In this document: positions 44,767 to 57,668 of the stretch, in pieces
Layout of the letters: every line of letters begins with the position of its first letter
How positions within the stretch are numbered: the first letter of the stretch is position 1
Origin: Monosiga brevicollis MX1
Taxonomy: Eukaryota > Opisthokonta > Choanoflagellata > Craspedida > Salpingoecidae
Assembly: GCF_000002865.3 (NCBI RefSeq)
Contig: NW_001865076.1
Span: 17,077 to 81,076, forward strand
DNA: 64,000 nt
Direction of reading: 5' to 3'
Position numbers and translations under genes: made by a program
The notes under the pieces: generated by a model
Database searches by the model: none
What the model was told of the DNA's origin: nothing
The model's input: only the letters and a program-made list of their open reading frames with translations

Positions 44767-47700
44767 TTATGCATTGTACCCGTAGTCCTGAGGAGTGTTG
44801 AGCAGCATCGTGTGGTCCAGACTTTCATCTCCACTTGGTCGGCTCACATCTCCACCAGCCCCGCCCTTCATAAACACACCCGGGGGTGTAGAGGGTGTTT
44901 GTAGGCCGGCGGCCGCAGCTGCAGCTGCGGCTGCGGCAGCCGCCGATGCGCTACCGGTGCTTGAAGTTGTGGCTCCAGCACTGCCGATGGCACCGTACGT
45001 GCTCTTGCCCAAAAACTCTGGACTCAGAACAAGGAGGCCCTGCGAGGTGGGGGTGAAAGAGAACGACCGAGGGTGATTCCATGAGACGATGGGTCCTCAC
45101 TCCTCCTTTCCGCATGTTAGCCAGAGACAAGCAAACCAACTCACCTCCTCGCCGAGCCTCTCGACCAGCCAGATGAGCAGCTCGTCCATGAGGAGTCGCA
45201 GCAGGTTGAACGAGCCAAATGAGAGAGCTGAGCGTAGCGTTAGATCGCGGATCACCAGGCCGCTGAAAAAGCCCCAGCGCAACATGAATTGCTTGCCCTA
45301 TTATATTCCGAAAGACAAGCGCCGAGAATGGTCATCCCACCACCCGAGACGGTCAAGCCTGAACCAGGCACAAAAGTGGCTTTTGAAATTCAAGCACGCA
45401 TGACAACATACCCGAGCCGTTGGATGCACAGCGCCCGCGACAAAATCACGCAGCTTGTGCTGAACCAAGGCTGCCCACACTTGAAGTGATTCCTAGAACA
45501 CGCACAGCAGAGAACCAACCGTGACGAGGCCGCCAAAGCTTGCCATGGAAAAACAGAAAAAAAAAAGAAAAAAAAAGAAAAAAAAAAAAAAAAAAAAAAA
45601 AAAGGCGCAGCAGTTGTTTCCAACAACACGAGTGCAGCATACCTCATTCTCCAAGAGCGACAGCACCTCGGATACAATCAGGCTGACCGTGGCCTCTTGG
45701 CATTCACAGGTCATGGCCAGTTGCGACTATTGGGCCAACAGGCACGGGGGAACCAAACGGGTCAGACGAAGAGCATGCCACACAACATATGGCCGGGAAA
45801 GATGGTTGATGTTGACATAACCACGGGCTGAGCTCGTCGACCAATGGAAAGATGAACTGACATGCAGTGCCAAAACGTCAAGAGAAGAGAGATCTTGCAG
45901 CATCTGATACATCTGCAGCAACAAAGCACATCATCACCAGTTGAATGAGCTTGTGAAAAAGCCGAACCACAAGACACGAGGTTGGAACGCCAAGGTGAGG
46001 CGACTGCACAAACCTGGTCTGAAGAGTCAAAGATGGCCGAAACAGCCTGTGCATGACAAAAAGAGCGCAAAAGGAGGAGGGGGTTTGAAACGTGAGCACG
46101 AGATAACAGAGCCAGTTGCAGGGCAGAAGCGATGATGACAAAAGCGAACAAACAAAAAGCCTAAAAAAAAAAAAAGGAAAGAAAAAAAAAGGGAAAGAAA
46201 AAAAAAGGGAAAGAAAAAAAAAAAAAAAAAAAAAAAGAAGGCCAATTGCAACGCACGCCAGCCAAGTGATTGAGAGAGGTGAAGCGTCGAAGGCGTAGGG
46301 CCAGCGTGTGATACTTTTCCAACCGCGCATCCACCAGCTTGAGATTGAGGCCATCCATGGCCGTCTGCAAAAGGGAAGGGGGGAGAGTTTGGAGGGGCCA
46401 AAATGTGAGAAGTTGACGAAGCAGGCACGATATGCGAGTCAAATGAAAGCCAACAGACGGGTGACGACGGACCCGAAGCCAAACGTCAATGCACTTGGCG
46501 AAAAAGCGAAGTTCCTTCAGCAATTCTTCGGGCAAGGGCTTGAGCACGTCACGGATAATGGCCTAGGCATGACAGCGACATGATCGTGTTATGACTCGGC
46601 CACGAGCAACAGCAGGCATGGGGAAGCGAGCGAGGCGGGGGCTGTGGCATTACCTGCTGAAGTGCTTGAATGAAGATATCGTCAGCTTGTAGAACGTTTT
46701 GTACGCCGGCAGGTGAAGCCAGAATGGTCTTGAAATGGACGGCAATGGTGCCCCAAAATTGGTTCCACTGTTCCTGGATGGCTTGAAAGTCGCCGGCAAT
46801 GACAGTCTGCAAGACCTTGGCACAGTGCGCATGGTAGGGCTTGCTGAAATCGTTGGCACCATCGATGCCTGCAAAGAAAGAGGTCAAGGTAGTGGGGAAA
46901 AGGAGCATGTCGTGTGAGGACCACCAAGCCACCAGGTTTGCAGAAGCGCCGCTTATTTCAAGCATCAAACGGGTAGGGGACAATGGGCGGGAAGCGGATG
47001 GGGATTGCGACCTTGGGCTTGGAGTGAGGGAAAAGGCGGCAGGGTTACGCGAGCAAAAACGCCGGCAAATTTGCCCGGGGAGGAAGCCTCGGCGTTACGC
47101 GGGCTGGAAGGAGCCTCGGCTTTACTGCTAGGACCAGCGGCATCTCGAGCTTTGCTGGCACGCGTGCTGGATTTGCGCTTGGTAGTGGTTGGAGCTGGTG
47201 TGCCTGTGTTAGAGTTTGATTCATCCTGCAAAGGTGCGGGCAGGGGGTGGACCCATTTCGGAGCCCCCTCAAAGGGTAAGCAGGGCTTCTTCGAGTACCA
47301 ATACCATGCGTGTTCAGACGAGAAGACGAATGGTGACTGAAAAAAAAAAAAAAAAAAAGGAAGGGCCTGACCTTTGTTTTCCGGGTTTTGGTGTGAGCGC
47401 CACCGATTTGTGTGGGGTCAAAATCGAGCTTGGTTGACTCTTTCAAGCGGATGCCGTAGTAATGGTATTTGCTGTTGCCTCGCGTCCCGAGGCGGCGGGT
47501 CTAGGCGCAAGCATCAGGCTGAGTGCGCAGCGTGCTTTGGGATCTGCGCACTGAAACGGCGGTTGGTGTGCAAACAGCTTGTCAAGACTGACCTTGAGGT
47601 TTGGGAAGACGCTGCGAATGAGCTTGCCAAAACTTGCTTGGTTGACGGGCTCTTGGTTGAGCTGAGGAGCAAGGTATATTGAATTGGGGCAAAGCAGGTG

Positions 47701-48450
47701 CATTGAAAACTCGTGAAGTGAGGTACCAGCAACGTTGTGGGTGTGTGTGTGAGGGAAGAAAGGGTCGGGGTGTGAACGTGAATGAAGACTTTCTTGGCAC
47801 TCGGGGCACGAACCGTTTTGCAATGCTCAATGTAATGAGCAAAGAGGGGTTCGCGGCCAAGGGAGGTGTCATCGCAAGCTTCAAAGTTCTCGTGAAGCCA
47901 GACGACGGTGGCTGGCGAGGTGCGGCTGATGTTGTGTGAATAAGGGTTGCTCTAAATGGGTGCGGGCCGGGCAGACGAGAGGGAGAGGAACGAGGGGGAA
48001 TAAAAGCGCGGGTAAGGACGGGATAAGAAGTAGTCTATGCAGATAAGGGGGGGTTGAGTATGTCTACTCAGAGGGTTGCACGCATGTGCGCGCGTTTGTG
48101 GATGTGTGTGTACGCACGAGCATGCGGCCGGGAGCGGCCACCATGGCTGGGGGCATGGTGGTGCCGCGATAGGGCATGCCGTAGGGGGCGGTCACGTAGC
48201 CACCCCCGTACGGGGGGCGAGTGTAACCGTAGGAGGTGGGCATGTAGGAGACTATGGGGGCTTTGCTGGTGGGTTGACCCATCGGTGCCTGGCTCATGGG
48301 GGGAGCTGCAGAGGGAGCGATGGGGCGCCCCCCCATGGTGGCTCCGGGTGCCATGCTATTGGCGGGGAGGGGCTGGGCCATGCTGCGCGGCGGAGGATGC
48401 CCGGCGCCAGTGCTGGCAACACCACCGGCGGGTGGCTGTGGCGTTGCCAT
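44767..48450 (-). CDS. RFX-family winged-helix transcription factor
   Basis: Exons: 48450-48118, 47951-47814, 47661-47593, 47500-47372, 47225-47049, 46868-46654, 46562-46473, 46364-46257, 46046-46014, 45912-45862, 45726-45643, 45492-45412, 45297-45145, 45039-44767. Phases agree except between 47049 and 46868, where a small exon or another donor is missing. The Pro/Met/Tyr-rich N-terminus is followed by the RFX DNA-binding domain, split over three exons: VVWLHENFEACDDTSL, HYIEHCKT, then NQASFGKLIRSVFPNL, then TRRLGTRGNSKYHYYGIRL. The conserved B/C/dimerisation region follows, with RRFTSLNHLA and GLVIRDLTLRSALSFGSF. A polyalanine run (12 Ala) and NTPQDYGYNA end the protein. RFX proteins bind X-box sites and drive ciliary genes in animals (established knowledge); regulation of the flagellum here is an inference. 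Confidence 0.93.
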
Positions 48451-49336
48451 GTTACTCTGGATGTGAAATGAGCGGCACTCAAGCAGCCAAAAGCATCGGA
48501 TGCTCCAAGAGGCGAGGGGGTTCAAGGTGGGCTGCGCGTTGGCACAAAGGCCTCGCTCGACTCGCCTCCACGCCGCTGTAGCGATGCAGAAGCGCCCTTG
48601 CGCCGATTAAGGTATTGCCAACCGTCAGGATCCGAACGCAATCGAACCAGGATCCCACGACGTCTTCCTGGAACGGATCCCTGCGCAGGGTTCCGCTTGG
48701 TCAAAGTGCGTGTTCGACGAGAGAAACCAAGAGACGTGTCTGCGATGAACGGCGCCGTTCCAATAACAACAACAACAACAACAGGATGAGCGGTTGTCAA
48801 AGCGAATCCAAGGGTAAGCAGAGCTAATCAGCGCATGCACACGGGGTACACAACGGGTCCAAGTGCCTGCCAGAGAGCGTGCGTGACCCGAAAAAAAAAA
48901 AAAAAAAAAAAAAAAAGAGAGAGAGAGAAAAAAAGAAGAAGAAGAGGGGCGGCGGGAAGCAGAGTGGCCTTGTCACGATGCACAAGACAACGAGTGTATC
49001 GGGGCATGGCGAGCAAGGGAGGGGTAGAGGTGGTCTGTCAAGCAGAACGAGCAACCGAGTTGCGATGCCATCTGCCCTTCTGCCCCATCGATGCGATTCA
49101 AGGCTTGCCCCCCCGCCAGTCTCGTTTCACGCCCCACGCTCCCAACTCAAACCACAGCCACAGCCAGCACCAGAAGCATGCCAAGCAACCTTGTACACAG
49201 ATCCCATTGAACAGGCACGGCAAGCCGTGTCACCACCACCGCCAGCACGGCAGCGCTGCCATATCTCCTGCCTTCATCCCGTCCGCAATCACTTACCCGT
49301 TACACACACACACTTGAACGGAAAAAAAAAAATTCA
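48451..49336. other. Upstream region of the RFX gene
   Basis: The minus-strand frame at about 48530-48700 (DPDGWQYLNRRKG) could be an RFX leader or N-terminal exon, but I cannot join it. There is an A-run at 48888-48916, an (AAC)n patch at 48767-48782, and then mixed sequence. No confirmed gene. Confidence 0.4.
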
Positions 49337-49376
49337 GAGAGAGAGAGAGAGAGGAGACAGATACAGAGACAGAGAC

Positions 49377-49407
<31 letters not shown>

Positions 49408-49413
49408 GACAGA

Positions 49414-49444
<31 letters not shown>

Positions 49445-49550
49445 AGTTTGAGAGAGAGAGAGAGACAGAGAGAGAGACAGAGAGAGACAGAGAGAGACAG
49501 AGACAGAGAGAGACAGAGAGAGACAGAGAGAGACAGAGAGAGACACGCAC
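49337..49550. repeat. (GA)n/(GACA) microsatellite
   Basis: GA dinucleotides interrupted regularly by AC, giving GAGACA units. Open frames on it are only Ser/Leu or Arg/Glu runs. Confidence 0.95.
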
Positions 49551-49728
49551 ACACACAAAGAAAACAGTCAAAAAAAAAACACAGAGAGTATTGGATAATG
49601 GTAAAATTAACGCAAGAATTAAGCTTGAAATACATAGGGAATCAGAGAGAGGGTGTCCGTTGGGATCTGTTGAGAGAGTGAAGCGTCAGCATGACGCAAA
49701 GGCGGACAAAGACGTCGTGTTCGCGTCG

Positions 49729-49772
49729 AGCGTGATGGCAGCGTGATGGCAGCGTAATGGCAGCGTGATGGC
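49729..49772. repeat. 11-bp tandem repeat AGCGTGATGGC x4
   Basis: Four units, at 49729, 49740, 49751 and 49762; the third has one A for G change. No gene is attached. Confidence 0.9.
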
Positions 49773-50510
49773 TGGAGCAGACGCTGCTGAAAGAAGACCA
49801 TGAGTCGTCACGTTCACAGCTACAGGGATCGAAGGATGGGTTTGCTACTGACAGGTCAGGGCCGACCCAGGGTGTCTGTGCCGGTATCGGACAAGTTTGG
49901 ATGAAGAGGTCCGCAAAAGTCCTTGGTCGCCAGACGCGTGGGAGGGTTGTGGCAGACCCGGGAAACATCACCTGCGTCTGTACACCCCCGACACAGGTAT
50001 ACACTCGCACCGATCCTCACACGCACCTTCATATGCGCGCACACACAACGCACTCAGCGGCGGTCCACCTGCGTATATTATGCTTGTATGGCCAGTTCGT
50101 CCCCTAAGGATCTCCAGCATGCACAAGGTGCTTTATTGCCTCGACGCAAACGCCAGAGGCATGTGCTGACTCGCTCGTTCTCTCTCGCCCAAGACTCTTC
50201 CCTCGCCTCTGCCACGCTTTGCCAGCAGGGGGATGCCACTGGTGCTCCCATAGCACCGTGCTTGCTGGCATTCTTGCTACGATTCGCGCCTGGTTTCCTC
50301 CCGCCTCGCTGGCCTCGCCCCCCAAACGGCTCAAATCCACTTGCACCTCACTTCAACCTTGATCAATGCCTCTTTTCCTCCTCCTTTGGCCCCCACCTTT
50401 GGCACCCAGTCTCGTCCGCTGCCCTGGGCGTGTGTCTCCTGCTGCTTGTGCCTTTAGCTCTCAAATGGGCGTATCCCTTGCCGTATCTCTCTCTTTCTCT
50501 CTGTATCTCG

Positions 50511-51045
<535 letters not shown>

Positions 51046-51538
51046 GAAGATTCCGATAGGGGACAGAAGATGAATCGTTATCCGATCATTTCTATTTCAG
51101 AATCAATTCAGATTTGAGCAAAATAAGAATCTTCCGATCAAACGGCAGCCCCGTCCCGCCCTGCAGTGGAACAAGAGAATGAGCTGCGTGCCTCTAAACC
51201 AAGCAGATCCACTGGCCGAGCGCCTGAACGGCCTTGAGATCAAGACCCGAGCACCGTTGTTTGAACCGACTCTCCGCTGTCTCTTTTGATAGTGACCGTT
51301 ATTTTTTTTTTCCTGTTTTTTCGTTTTTTTCAGTTTTTTTTTTCGTTTTTTTCCAGTGTTACGAGCAGAAAGAGCAAAAAACTGTTGCGAGCGACGCGAC
51401 GACCCGGAAGCAAGACTGGCGACGGTAGAGACAGCCCTCGAGACCACCGAACAAGGAACAACACCCTCCCCCGCGCCCCTTTGACGCACGCGGTGGCAGA
51501 GATGGGTTGAAGACCGGGCGGCAAGGACACAAAACGAG

Positions 51539-54227
51539 ATGGCGCGATCCGTGCCGCGACGTCGTGGCAACATGGGTCAATTTGCCCAGCAATCCACCTT
51601 GAGCGGTTGGCTCCAGCCGCCTGGCCCCCCGAGCAACTCGGCATCATCTGGCTCTTCCCTCCCCTCTTCTTCGACCTCTGCCGCCGCCGCTGCCGCCGCT
51701 GCTACCCCTGCTTCTCAAGCAGAGCGTGTCAGCAGGACCAAACCGCCGCTGCCTGCGGCACAGGAGGAGCCGGCTGAAAAGCGGGCTCGGCACGTTGCTT
51801 TCGAAGCATCCTCGCCTTCCTCGCTGACAGCGACCATCGATCCCAGTGCAAACACAGCTGCTTCCACCACACCCTCCCCGGTACTACTAGACACACCCTC
51901 GGTCTGCACGCCCGATAAACCCGAGCCTGCAATCCCACAGACCTTGAGCGACCCCACCCCCATCACGCTAGCCCCGCACCCGGCTCCTGCTTCGGCACCA
52001 CCGGCATCATCTGCATCCACACCCGCCAGCGAGTCCGCGACTCGGAATGTGCCCCCGAGCGCCAAACGAAAATATGCCCCCTTCAAGGTGCTCAACTGCC
52101 AGACCACCTTTTATCTGCACAGCGAACTGGGCCACGCGCAGGGTAGTCGGCCCGTGACCACCAACCTCTATCTATGCGCTCACCCAGCTGGGCCAGCGAG
52201 GACTAGCCGCAAGGTTGAGCTACGCCGCGTCACCAAACTTGCTGGATGCCAAACTTGGACCGTCAGCCAAAACCACGTCGAGCACGTCTTTGCCAAATTT
52301 CGACAAGAAGGCCGATGCACCATCCGCCTCCGCCAGCCACCCGTCGACCTAATCGTCTCCCACGCCAATCCCTCTGCCCTCTCGGGCTTTCTCGACTCTC
52401 TCTACGCGGTATGTACCTCCACCCGCGTCAACACCTGTACGCTCTCTCTCTGGCGAGCACACGGTTCGGCCCCGTCAGTATTTTGCCCCATCTTAATATA
52501 AACAACACTGCGCAGGTCCACACGGGCGATGAGGCGATTGACCTGCCCAGTCCCGGGCGCCTGAACGAACTGACCAAGGAAGGCAAGGTATGTCTCATCT
52601 TTGCTGTTGCGTTTTATTTTATTTTTATTTTTTCCTTTTTTTTAAAAATCCAACCCGGTCACGCCTCTTGTCGCTCTCTCATTATGTGAATCCTGTGTTT
52701 GTCACTTGACTCTGGCATGACCTCTTGCTCCAGGACACAGAGGCCATGGTCAAACGGCTGCGTGTAAGCCGCGGCCAAGACATACCACGCGTTCTACCCC
52801 CAAATCTACGATCGCTGCACTTGAGTGATCGGGCTCTGAGCAGGCCGCCAGCGCAGATCTTTCGTTGCGCCCACCTTTCGGTCTTGGATCTGAGTCAAAA
52901 TAAGCTGCAGGTCAGACTTGACCGCCCGTCCTACCGCCCTGCTCAAGACATGCATGCGTGCTGCCATAACGAACCCCTAAATGCACACAAACCTGTGGCC
53001 GCATATCCTGTTTTGGTTGCCTGACAGAAAGTACCACTCGAGTTGGAGCTATTACCAGAGCTTCGATCGCTCGACCTCAGTTCCAACGAGATAACGGCCT
53101 GGCCTGCCCACCTCGTGCTCCCAACCCTGCAAAGTTTGATGCTTAGTTCGAACAAGTACGATTTTCTTTTCTTTTCCTCTTCTTGTTGTCTCCGCTCGGC
53201 TTCCCTTGTGGTTCACCGCCGCTCACAATGGGAACCCTCGTGCGCTCGCAACTAGGCTGGAAACCCTGCCACGCTCGCTTGGACGCTTTACGAACCTTCA
53301 CACGCTGCATCTCGAACACAATCAACTGGGTTCCGTGCCCACCACCATCGGCCTCCTGCCTCACCTACGCAATCTCCAATTGCGTGGCAATCGCCTGGGC
53401 TGCTTGCCAGCAAGCTTTGCCAAGTTCCAAGGCACTCGCCGCCTCGCCCTCTTCTACGGCAGTGGTAAGGCACTGCATGGATTTCAGAAGGAAATACATT
53501 TGGCAGGAAAGCAAGATTCAGAAACGCCTCGTTTGTTTGAGCTTTGGTTGATATCTCAAGCCTTGAGATATCTCGCTGGTCCATGTGCCTGGCGATGGTG
53601 ATGTAGACAATCCCTGGCGAGCTGCTGATGAGGAGGTGCATATTTTGCCCGGAACGGTGCCCTCGCTTTTTGAGGTGCGTGTGCTTTGACGCGCGCGTGG
53701 GAGCTGCTGGCTCGCCCCCTTGAGCTCACACGACGTGATTTGCAGCTGGCAGCCCGAGTGGCCTTGCGGGCCGGGGTGTTCCGTAATCAGCGGCAACTCT
53801 TGCCCGACGCGTTTCGCAGGTTGGTGCTTCATTCATGCTTCACTGCTTGCAACCTGATCTGAGCGTTGCGATGATGCAAGGCTCATGCCGGGCTGCACGT
53901 CGGTTGTTTGCTATTTGGCTCGCAGGTACCTCCGACAGGCCAGTCGCTGCTCAGTGTGTGATCAGCCATTTGTCTTGGGGCACCAGGCATTTTGCTTGGC
54001 CCAGCCACTGGAGCAGGTGCGCTTATCCTTCCTGCCCACCCAGGTTTGCTTGTGGGCCCAGAACCATGCTCATGCAGACAGTGTCTTCGCCGGCCCTACG
54101 ACCTTAGATTGCCCAGCAATTTGTGCACCCTGCCGAAGTGCCTCTGATGTATCGGACTTGCAGCCTGCGCTGCACAGAGAGTGCGTTGGGGTGCCGCGCT
54201 GCGCCAGGACCAGGACCAGAGCAGTAA
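51539..54227 (+). CDS. LRR1: LRR1 (leucine-rich repeat protein 1, CUL2 substrate receptor)
   Basis: Nine exons, phases consistent: 51539-52408, 52516-52587, 52734-52910, 53028-53155, 53256-53464, 53607-53674, 53746-53819, 53926-54043, 54117-54227; 608 residues. After a Ser/Pro/Ala-rich N-terminus of ~175 residues the conserved LRR1 N-domain appears (HVEHVFAKFRQEGRCTIRL, then QPPVDLIVS). Leucine-rich repeats follow (RSLHLSDRAL, LSVLDLSQNKLQ, LRSLDLSSNEITAWP, HTLHLEHNQLGSVP, LRNLQLRGNRLGCLP), then the LRR1 tail with a CSVCDQPF cysteine pair and VPLMYRTCSLRC. Animal LRR1 brings CUL2 ligase to the CMG helicase at replication termination (established knowledge). The N-terminus contains QSTLSGWL, a PIP-box-like motif that could bind PCNA (inference). 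Start either 51539 or the ATG at 51572. Confidence 0.93.
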
Positions 54228-54552
54228 AGTCATCGCGCATCGCGGCTGAAATGACGATAGTAAGCCCTTTATCAATTTCAGTGCACCAGTATCGACAACA
54301 ACCACGACAGAACAATGTTTGAAAAAACCACAGCATGCATCGCAATGGAAAAAGGGAGGATATTGGAGTCAAAGTAGGAAGAGAGAGATGGCGGGTGGAA
54401 TGATGAGAACAAGAGGAGGGGGACAAGGAAAACAAACACAAACACAACGCACGGAGCCCAGAGGCCACCATCTTGTCACATCAAAAGAGGACACTGGTAC
54501 GGTGTCAGAAAGTGAGGACGGTGCTTAGGGCACCGCATGTGGTCTGCATATT
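54228..54552. other. Intergenic between convergent LRR1 and PKA-R genes
   Basis: About 325 bases of 3' flank for both genes. A/G-rich from 54350 to 54440. No coding signal. Confidence 0.6.
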
Positions 54553-55981
54553 TTAGGCGGAACCCGTAAACTTCTGGTAGTTCTCCATGTTACGGCGAAG
54601 AATGTCTTCAATGGGGCCAAGGACCCGCTCAAAGGTCTCGCGATCAAGCTTGACACATTTGACCTCACCCTTGGCAGTGACGGTGGCGTGGCGCTTGTTG
54701 TCCTTGAGCAGAGCAATCTCGCCAAAGTAATCGGCTGCACCCAGCTCGCCGACCTGACCAGACTCGCCCTTGTCGTTGCTCTGTGGGGCGTGGGGAAGCG
54801 GACATGGCGAGGCAGAGCACACGCCGATACAAGGAAAAGAGCCGGGGGAAACCATGAGGGGCAGAGGAGAAAAAAAAAGGCTGGGCTGGGGCTCGAAACG
54901 CACCTGTGTGACGACGGCAGTACCCTCGACAATGATGAAAAAGTCATCACCTTCGTCGCCCTGCTTGACAATGTTGGTTTCATCGGCAAAGGTGCAGGGT
55001 TCGAGGGCGTCGGCCACCTGGAGACGCTCGTACTTGTCGACGTCGGCCAGGATCTGGACCTTCTCGAGGAAGGTTTCGTACATTTTGCGCTTACGGATGG
55101 TGCTACCCATGAGGATGCGGCGGTATGTGTCCTGATCGAGGGCCCAGAGCTGGACGTCCGTCTTGGCCTTGACGGTGGCAGCACGAGGCTGGTTGTAGAT
55201 GAGGGCCAGCTCGCCAAAGCTGCCCCCGGTGGTGAGCTCGAGGACCATCTTGGACTCGTCGGCGCCGTCGTCCTTCTTCCAGACCTCGAGTTGTCCGGCA
55301 TCAACGACGTAAAAGTTGTCACCCTCATCGCCCTGGGTGATGATTTCGGTACCGGCCTGCTTCTTGATGAGGAACATGGCGTCGAGGACCTCGGTCAGCT
55401 CCTCGCTGTCGAGGTGCTGGAAGAGGACGTTGTCCGAGACGGCCTTTTGCAGGCGCAGCATGGTGGGGGCATCCTTGCGAATGACCTTGCGCTGGTAGTC
55501 CTCGACGTCGTCCTCCGTCATGACGCTGGCACTAATGGCGGCACGGCGCGAGCGGCCGCGGCTGATGGGTCCGGCATCGGCCTCTGTGTGTTGACAAAGT
55601 CGGGCGATGCCGCATGTGAGAGAGAGGTGTAGGAATATCAGAGGAGTCAACGAAGAGGCAAGCGATGTTGAGATGCAGGGTAGGAAAGAGGGGGTTGGTG
55701 AAAAAACAAAATTCTTCTTGTTGTCTTCACCAGGTCGAGATGGCGGTTTTGCTGGACGGGACGGGACAGGACAGGACAGAACAAGACAAACCTTCTTCTT
55801 CTTCTTCGTCGTCTTCGACGTTGGTGCCGCGCTCGCGCTGCAGCTGAATCATGTAGTTTTTGATAAAGTCAAGTTCATCATCGGGCTTGTCCACGCAGAG
55901 CTTCACGACAATGTCCTTGAGCAGAGATTCGACATTGTGCTCCTTGAGATAGGCTTGCAACTCTGCCTCGGTCTCAGCCAT
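54553..55981 (-). CDS. cAMP-dependent protein kinase type I regulatory subunit
   Basis: Three exons: 55981-55792, 55583-54904, 54780-54553; 365 residues, close to animal RI (about 380). The N-terminal dimerisation/docking helices ([33 protein letters not shown]) bind AKAPs by family. An acidic linker follows, then the inhibitor site RRAAIS at 76-81. Ala at the phospho-acceptor position makes it a type-I pseudosubstrate. Two cyclic-nucleotide domains follow, with phosphate-binding cassettes [16 protein letters not shown] and [16 protein letters not shown]. The second cassette keeps the Glu and Arg that contact cAMP but has DNKRH for the usual NRPRA. It holds the PKA catalytic subunit inactive until cAMP binds. 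Confidence 0.97.
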
Positions 55982-56611
55982 GGTGGTGGTTAAGGGGGGA
56001 GAAAAAAAAGCAAGAGAGGAATGGGGCTTGAGCGATCAAGGCCTTGAGAGTGAAGAGCAATGTCCTGTAAGCCAAGCAAGACAAGAGACAAGCAGGTCAG
56101 CAGACGAGGTTGGCAGCAGTTTTCGCGTTGGCAAGGCACCCCAAGACAAAGAAAATCAGCGTAAAAGGGAGAATAAAAAAAAAAAGAGAGAAGAACAACA
56201 GAAACAACACGATGTGTATGTGAGTGTGTGTATGTGAGTGTGCGAGTCAAAAGTGAGGAAAGCCCCGGGCATCGCATCAAAGCAATGGCAGAGCCGGGAG
56301 AATTGAACAAAGAGGAGGGATACGGGAAGAAACGAGATTGTACAGAGGGAGGGTTTAATCTGAAGCACTGCCAGCGAGCGACCTTGCGCTGGCACGCACG
56401 CATATGCACGCACACACGCACACACATGACAACGATAAAACAAAGAGAGCGCGCGAGAGCGAGAGAGAGCGGGTGGCAGGTGGCAACCATGCGCAGCTTG
56501 GAGATGAGGGCCTCAACCACCCAAAACATGGTCACGCATGGCCAACAACTTCATCCACGCCTTCTCATCACCCCCGATCAGCATCTGTGGGGTGTGCCCG
56601 TCTGTGTGCGC

Positions 56612-56649
<38 letters not shown>

Positions 56650-57077
56650 CCTCCGACAGACAGAGAGGCAGAGCGACAGAGCGACAGAACGACAGAGAGA
56701 CAGAGAGACAGAGCGACAGGGAGAGCGAGAGAGCGCGCGCACGAGCGAGAGATACAGCGGGACAGAGAGCGAGAGAGCGACAGAGAGCGACAGAGAGAGC
56801 GAGAGAGCGAGAGGGAGGAGGAGCACCAAGACGAAATCGATGGCAACTCTGCTTCAAATCGGGTCAACAGTCCCGGCCGAGGCAAAGTCCCACAAAGACA
56901 GCCACACACAGCAGGCACTGTGCAGGCACTGTGCAGTGGCATGCACTCACTCGCTCACTCACGCACTCAGACACACAGGTGAGAAAAGAAAAAGCAAAGC
57001 AGGCCCTGTGCAGTGTGTGCGCAGTGCCATGCCAGTGTACAGGAGTGCCAGCTTACTTGGACAATAAAAAGTGCTGC

Positions 57078-57173
<96 letters not shown>

Positions 57174-57321
57174 NNNNNNNNNNNNNNNNNNNNNNNNNNN
57201 NNNNNNNNNNNNNNNNNNNNNNNNNNNNNNNNNNNNNNNNNNNNNNNNNNNNNNNNNNNNNNNNNNNNNNNNNNNNNNNNNNNNNNNNNNNNNNNNNNNN
57301 NNNNNNNNNNNNNNNNNNNNN
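55982..57321. other. Repeat-rich intergenic region with 148-N gap
   Basis: A (TG)n run at about 56612-56648, GACA/GAGAGC repeats 56655-56816, (CT)n 57085-57173 running into N at 57174-57321. The gap is likely an unresolved repeat and hides the 5' part of the plus-strand gene that follows. A minus-strand frame near 56485-56530 (MFWVVEALISKLRMV) has no identified context. Confidence 0.6.
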
Positions 57322-57668
57322 TGATCAAGTGTTGCAGGATCGCGTGCGCTACACCAACATCCTGTATTCCCCCACCGTAAGCGCTGCACCTGCACCTGTG
57401 GAGCACCACAGCTTTGGATGAACAACTGTGATACAATCTCGCTGCACCTCATTATCCAAACTTGTCGCAGAACGCCGTGTTGCAAGTGGATCCCAGCATC
57501 CGCGTGCTGACTGTGTGGCGTGCCTACTACCTTCGCTGGCTGCGCGAGTTTGAGCCTCGCGAAAATGTGATTGATCGCGTGCGCGAACTGACTCGGGCCA
57601 AAGAAGCCCTCGAAGCGCAGCTTGCCGAGCTGCAGGCCTCTGGCGCAGCTGCCACCACCAGCGCCTAG
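57322..57668 (+). CDS. 3' end of an unidentified coiled-coil protein
   Basis: Two exons after the gap: 57322-57376 (DQVLQDRVRYTNILYSPT, donor GTAAGC) and 57471-57668 (TAG). The tail reads WRAYYLRWLREFEPRENV, then a heptad-like helix VRELTRAKEALEAQLAEL, then an Ala/Thr end. No signal or membrane segment in the visible part. Family not recognised; the rest lies in or left of the gap. Confidence 0.65.

Noticed and set aside
48630-48670. tRNA-like T-arm (minus strand GGTTCGATTGC)
   Set aside because: No matching acceptor, D or anticodon arms in the right spacing.
53885-54322. Unspliced last exon for LRR1 (to 54322)
   Set aside because: Splicing 54043 to 54117 restores the family tail VPLMYRTCSLRC in phase and gives a stop at 54227; the unspliced reading has no family match.
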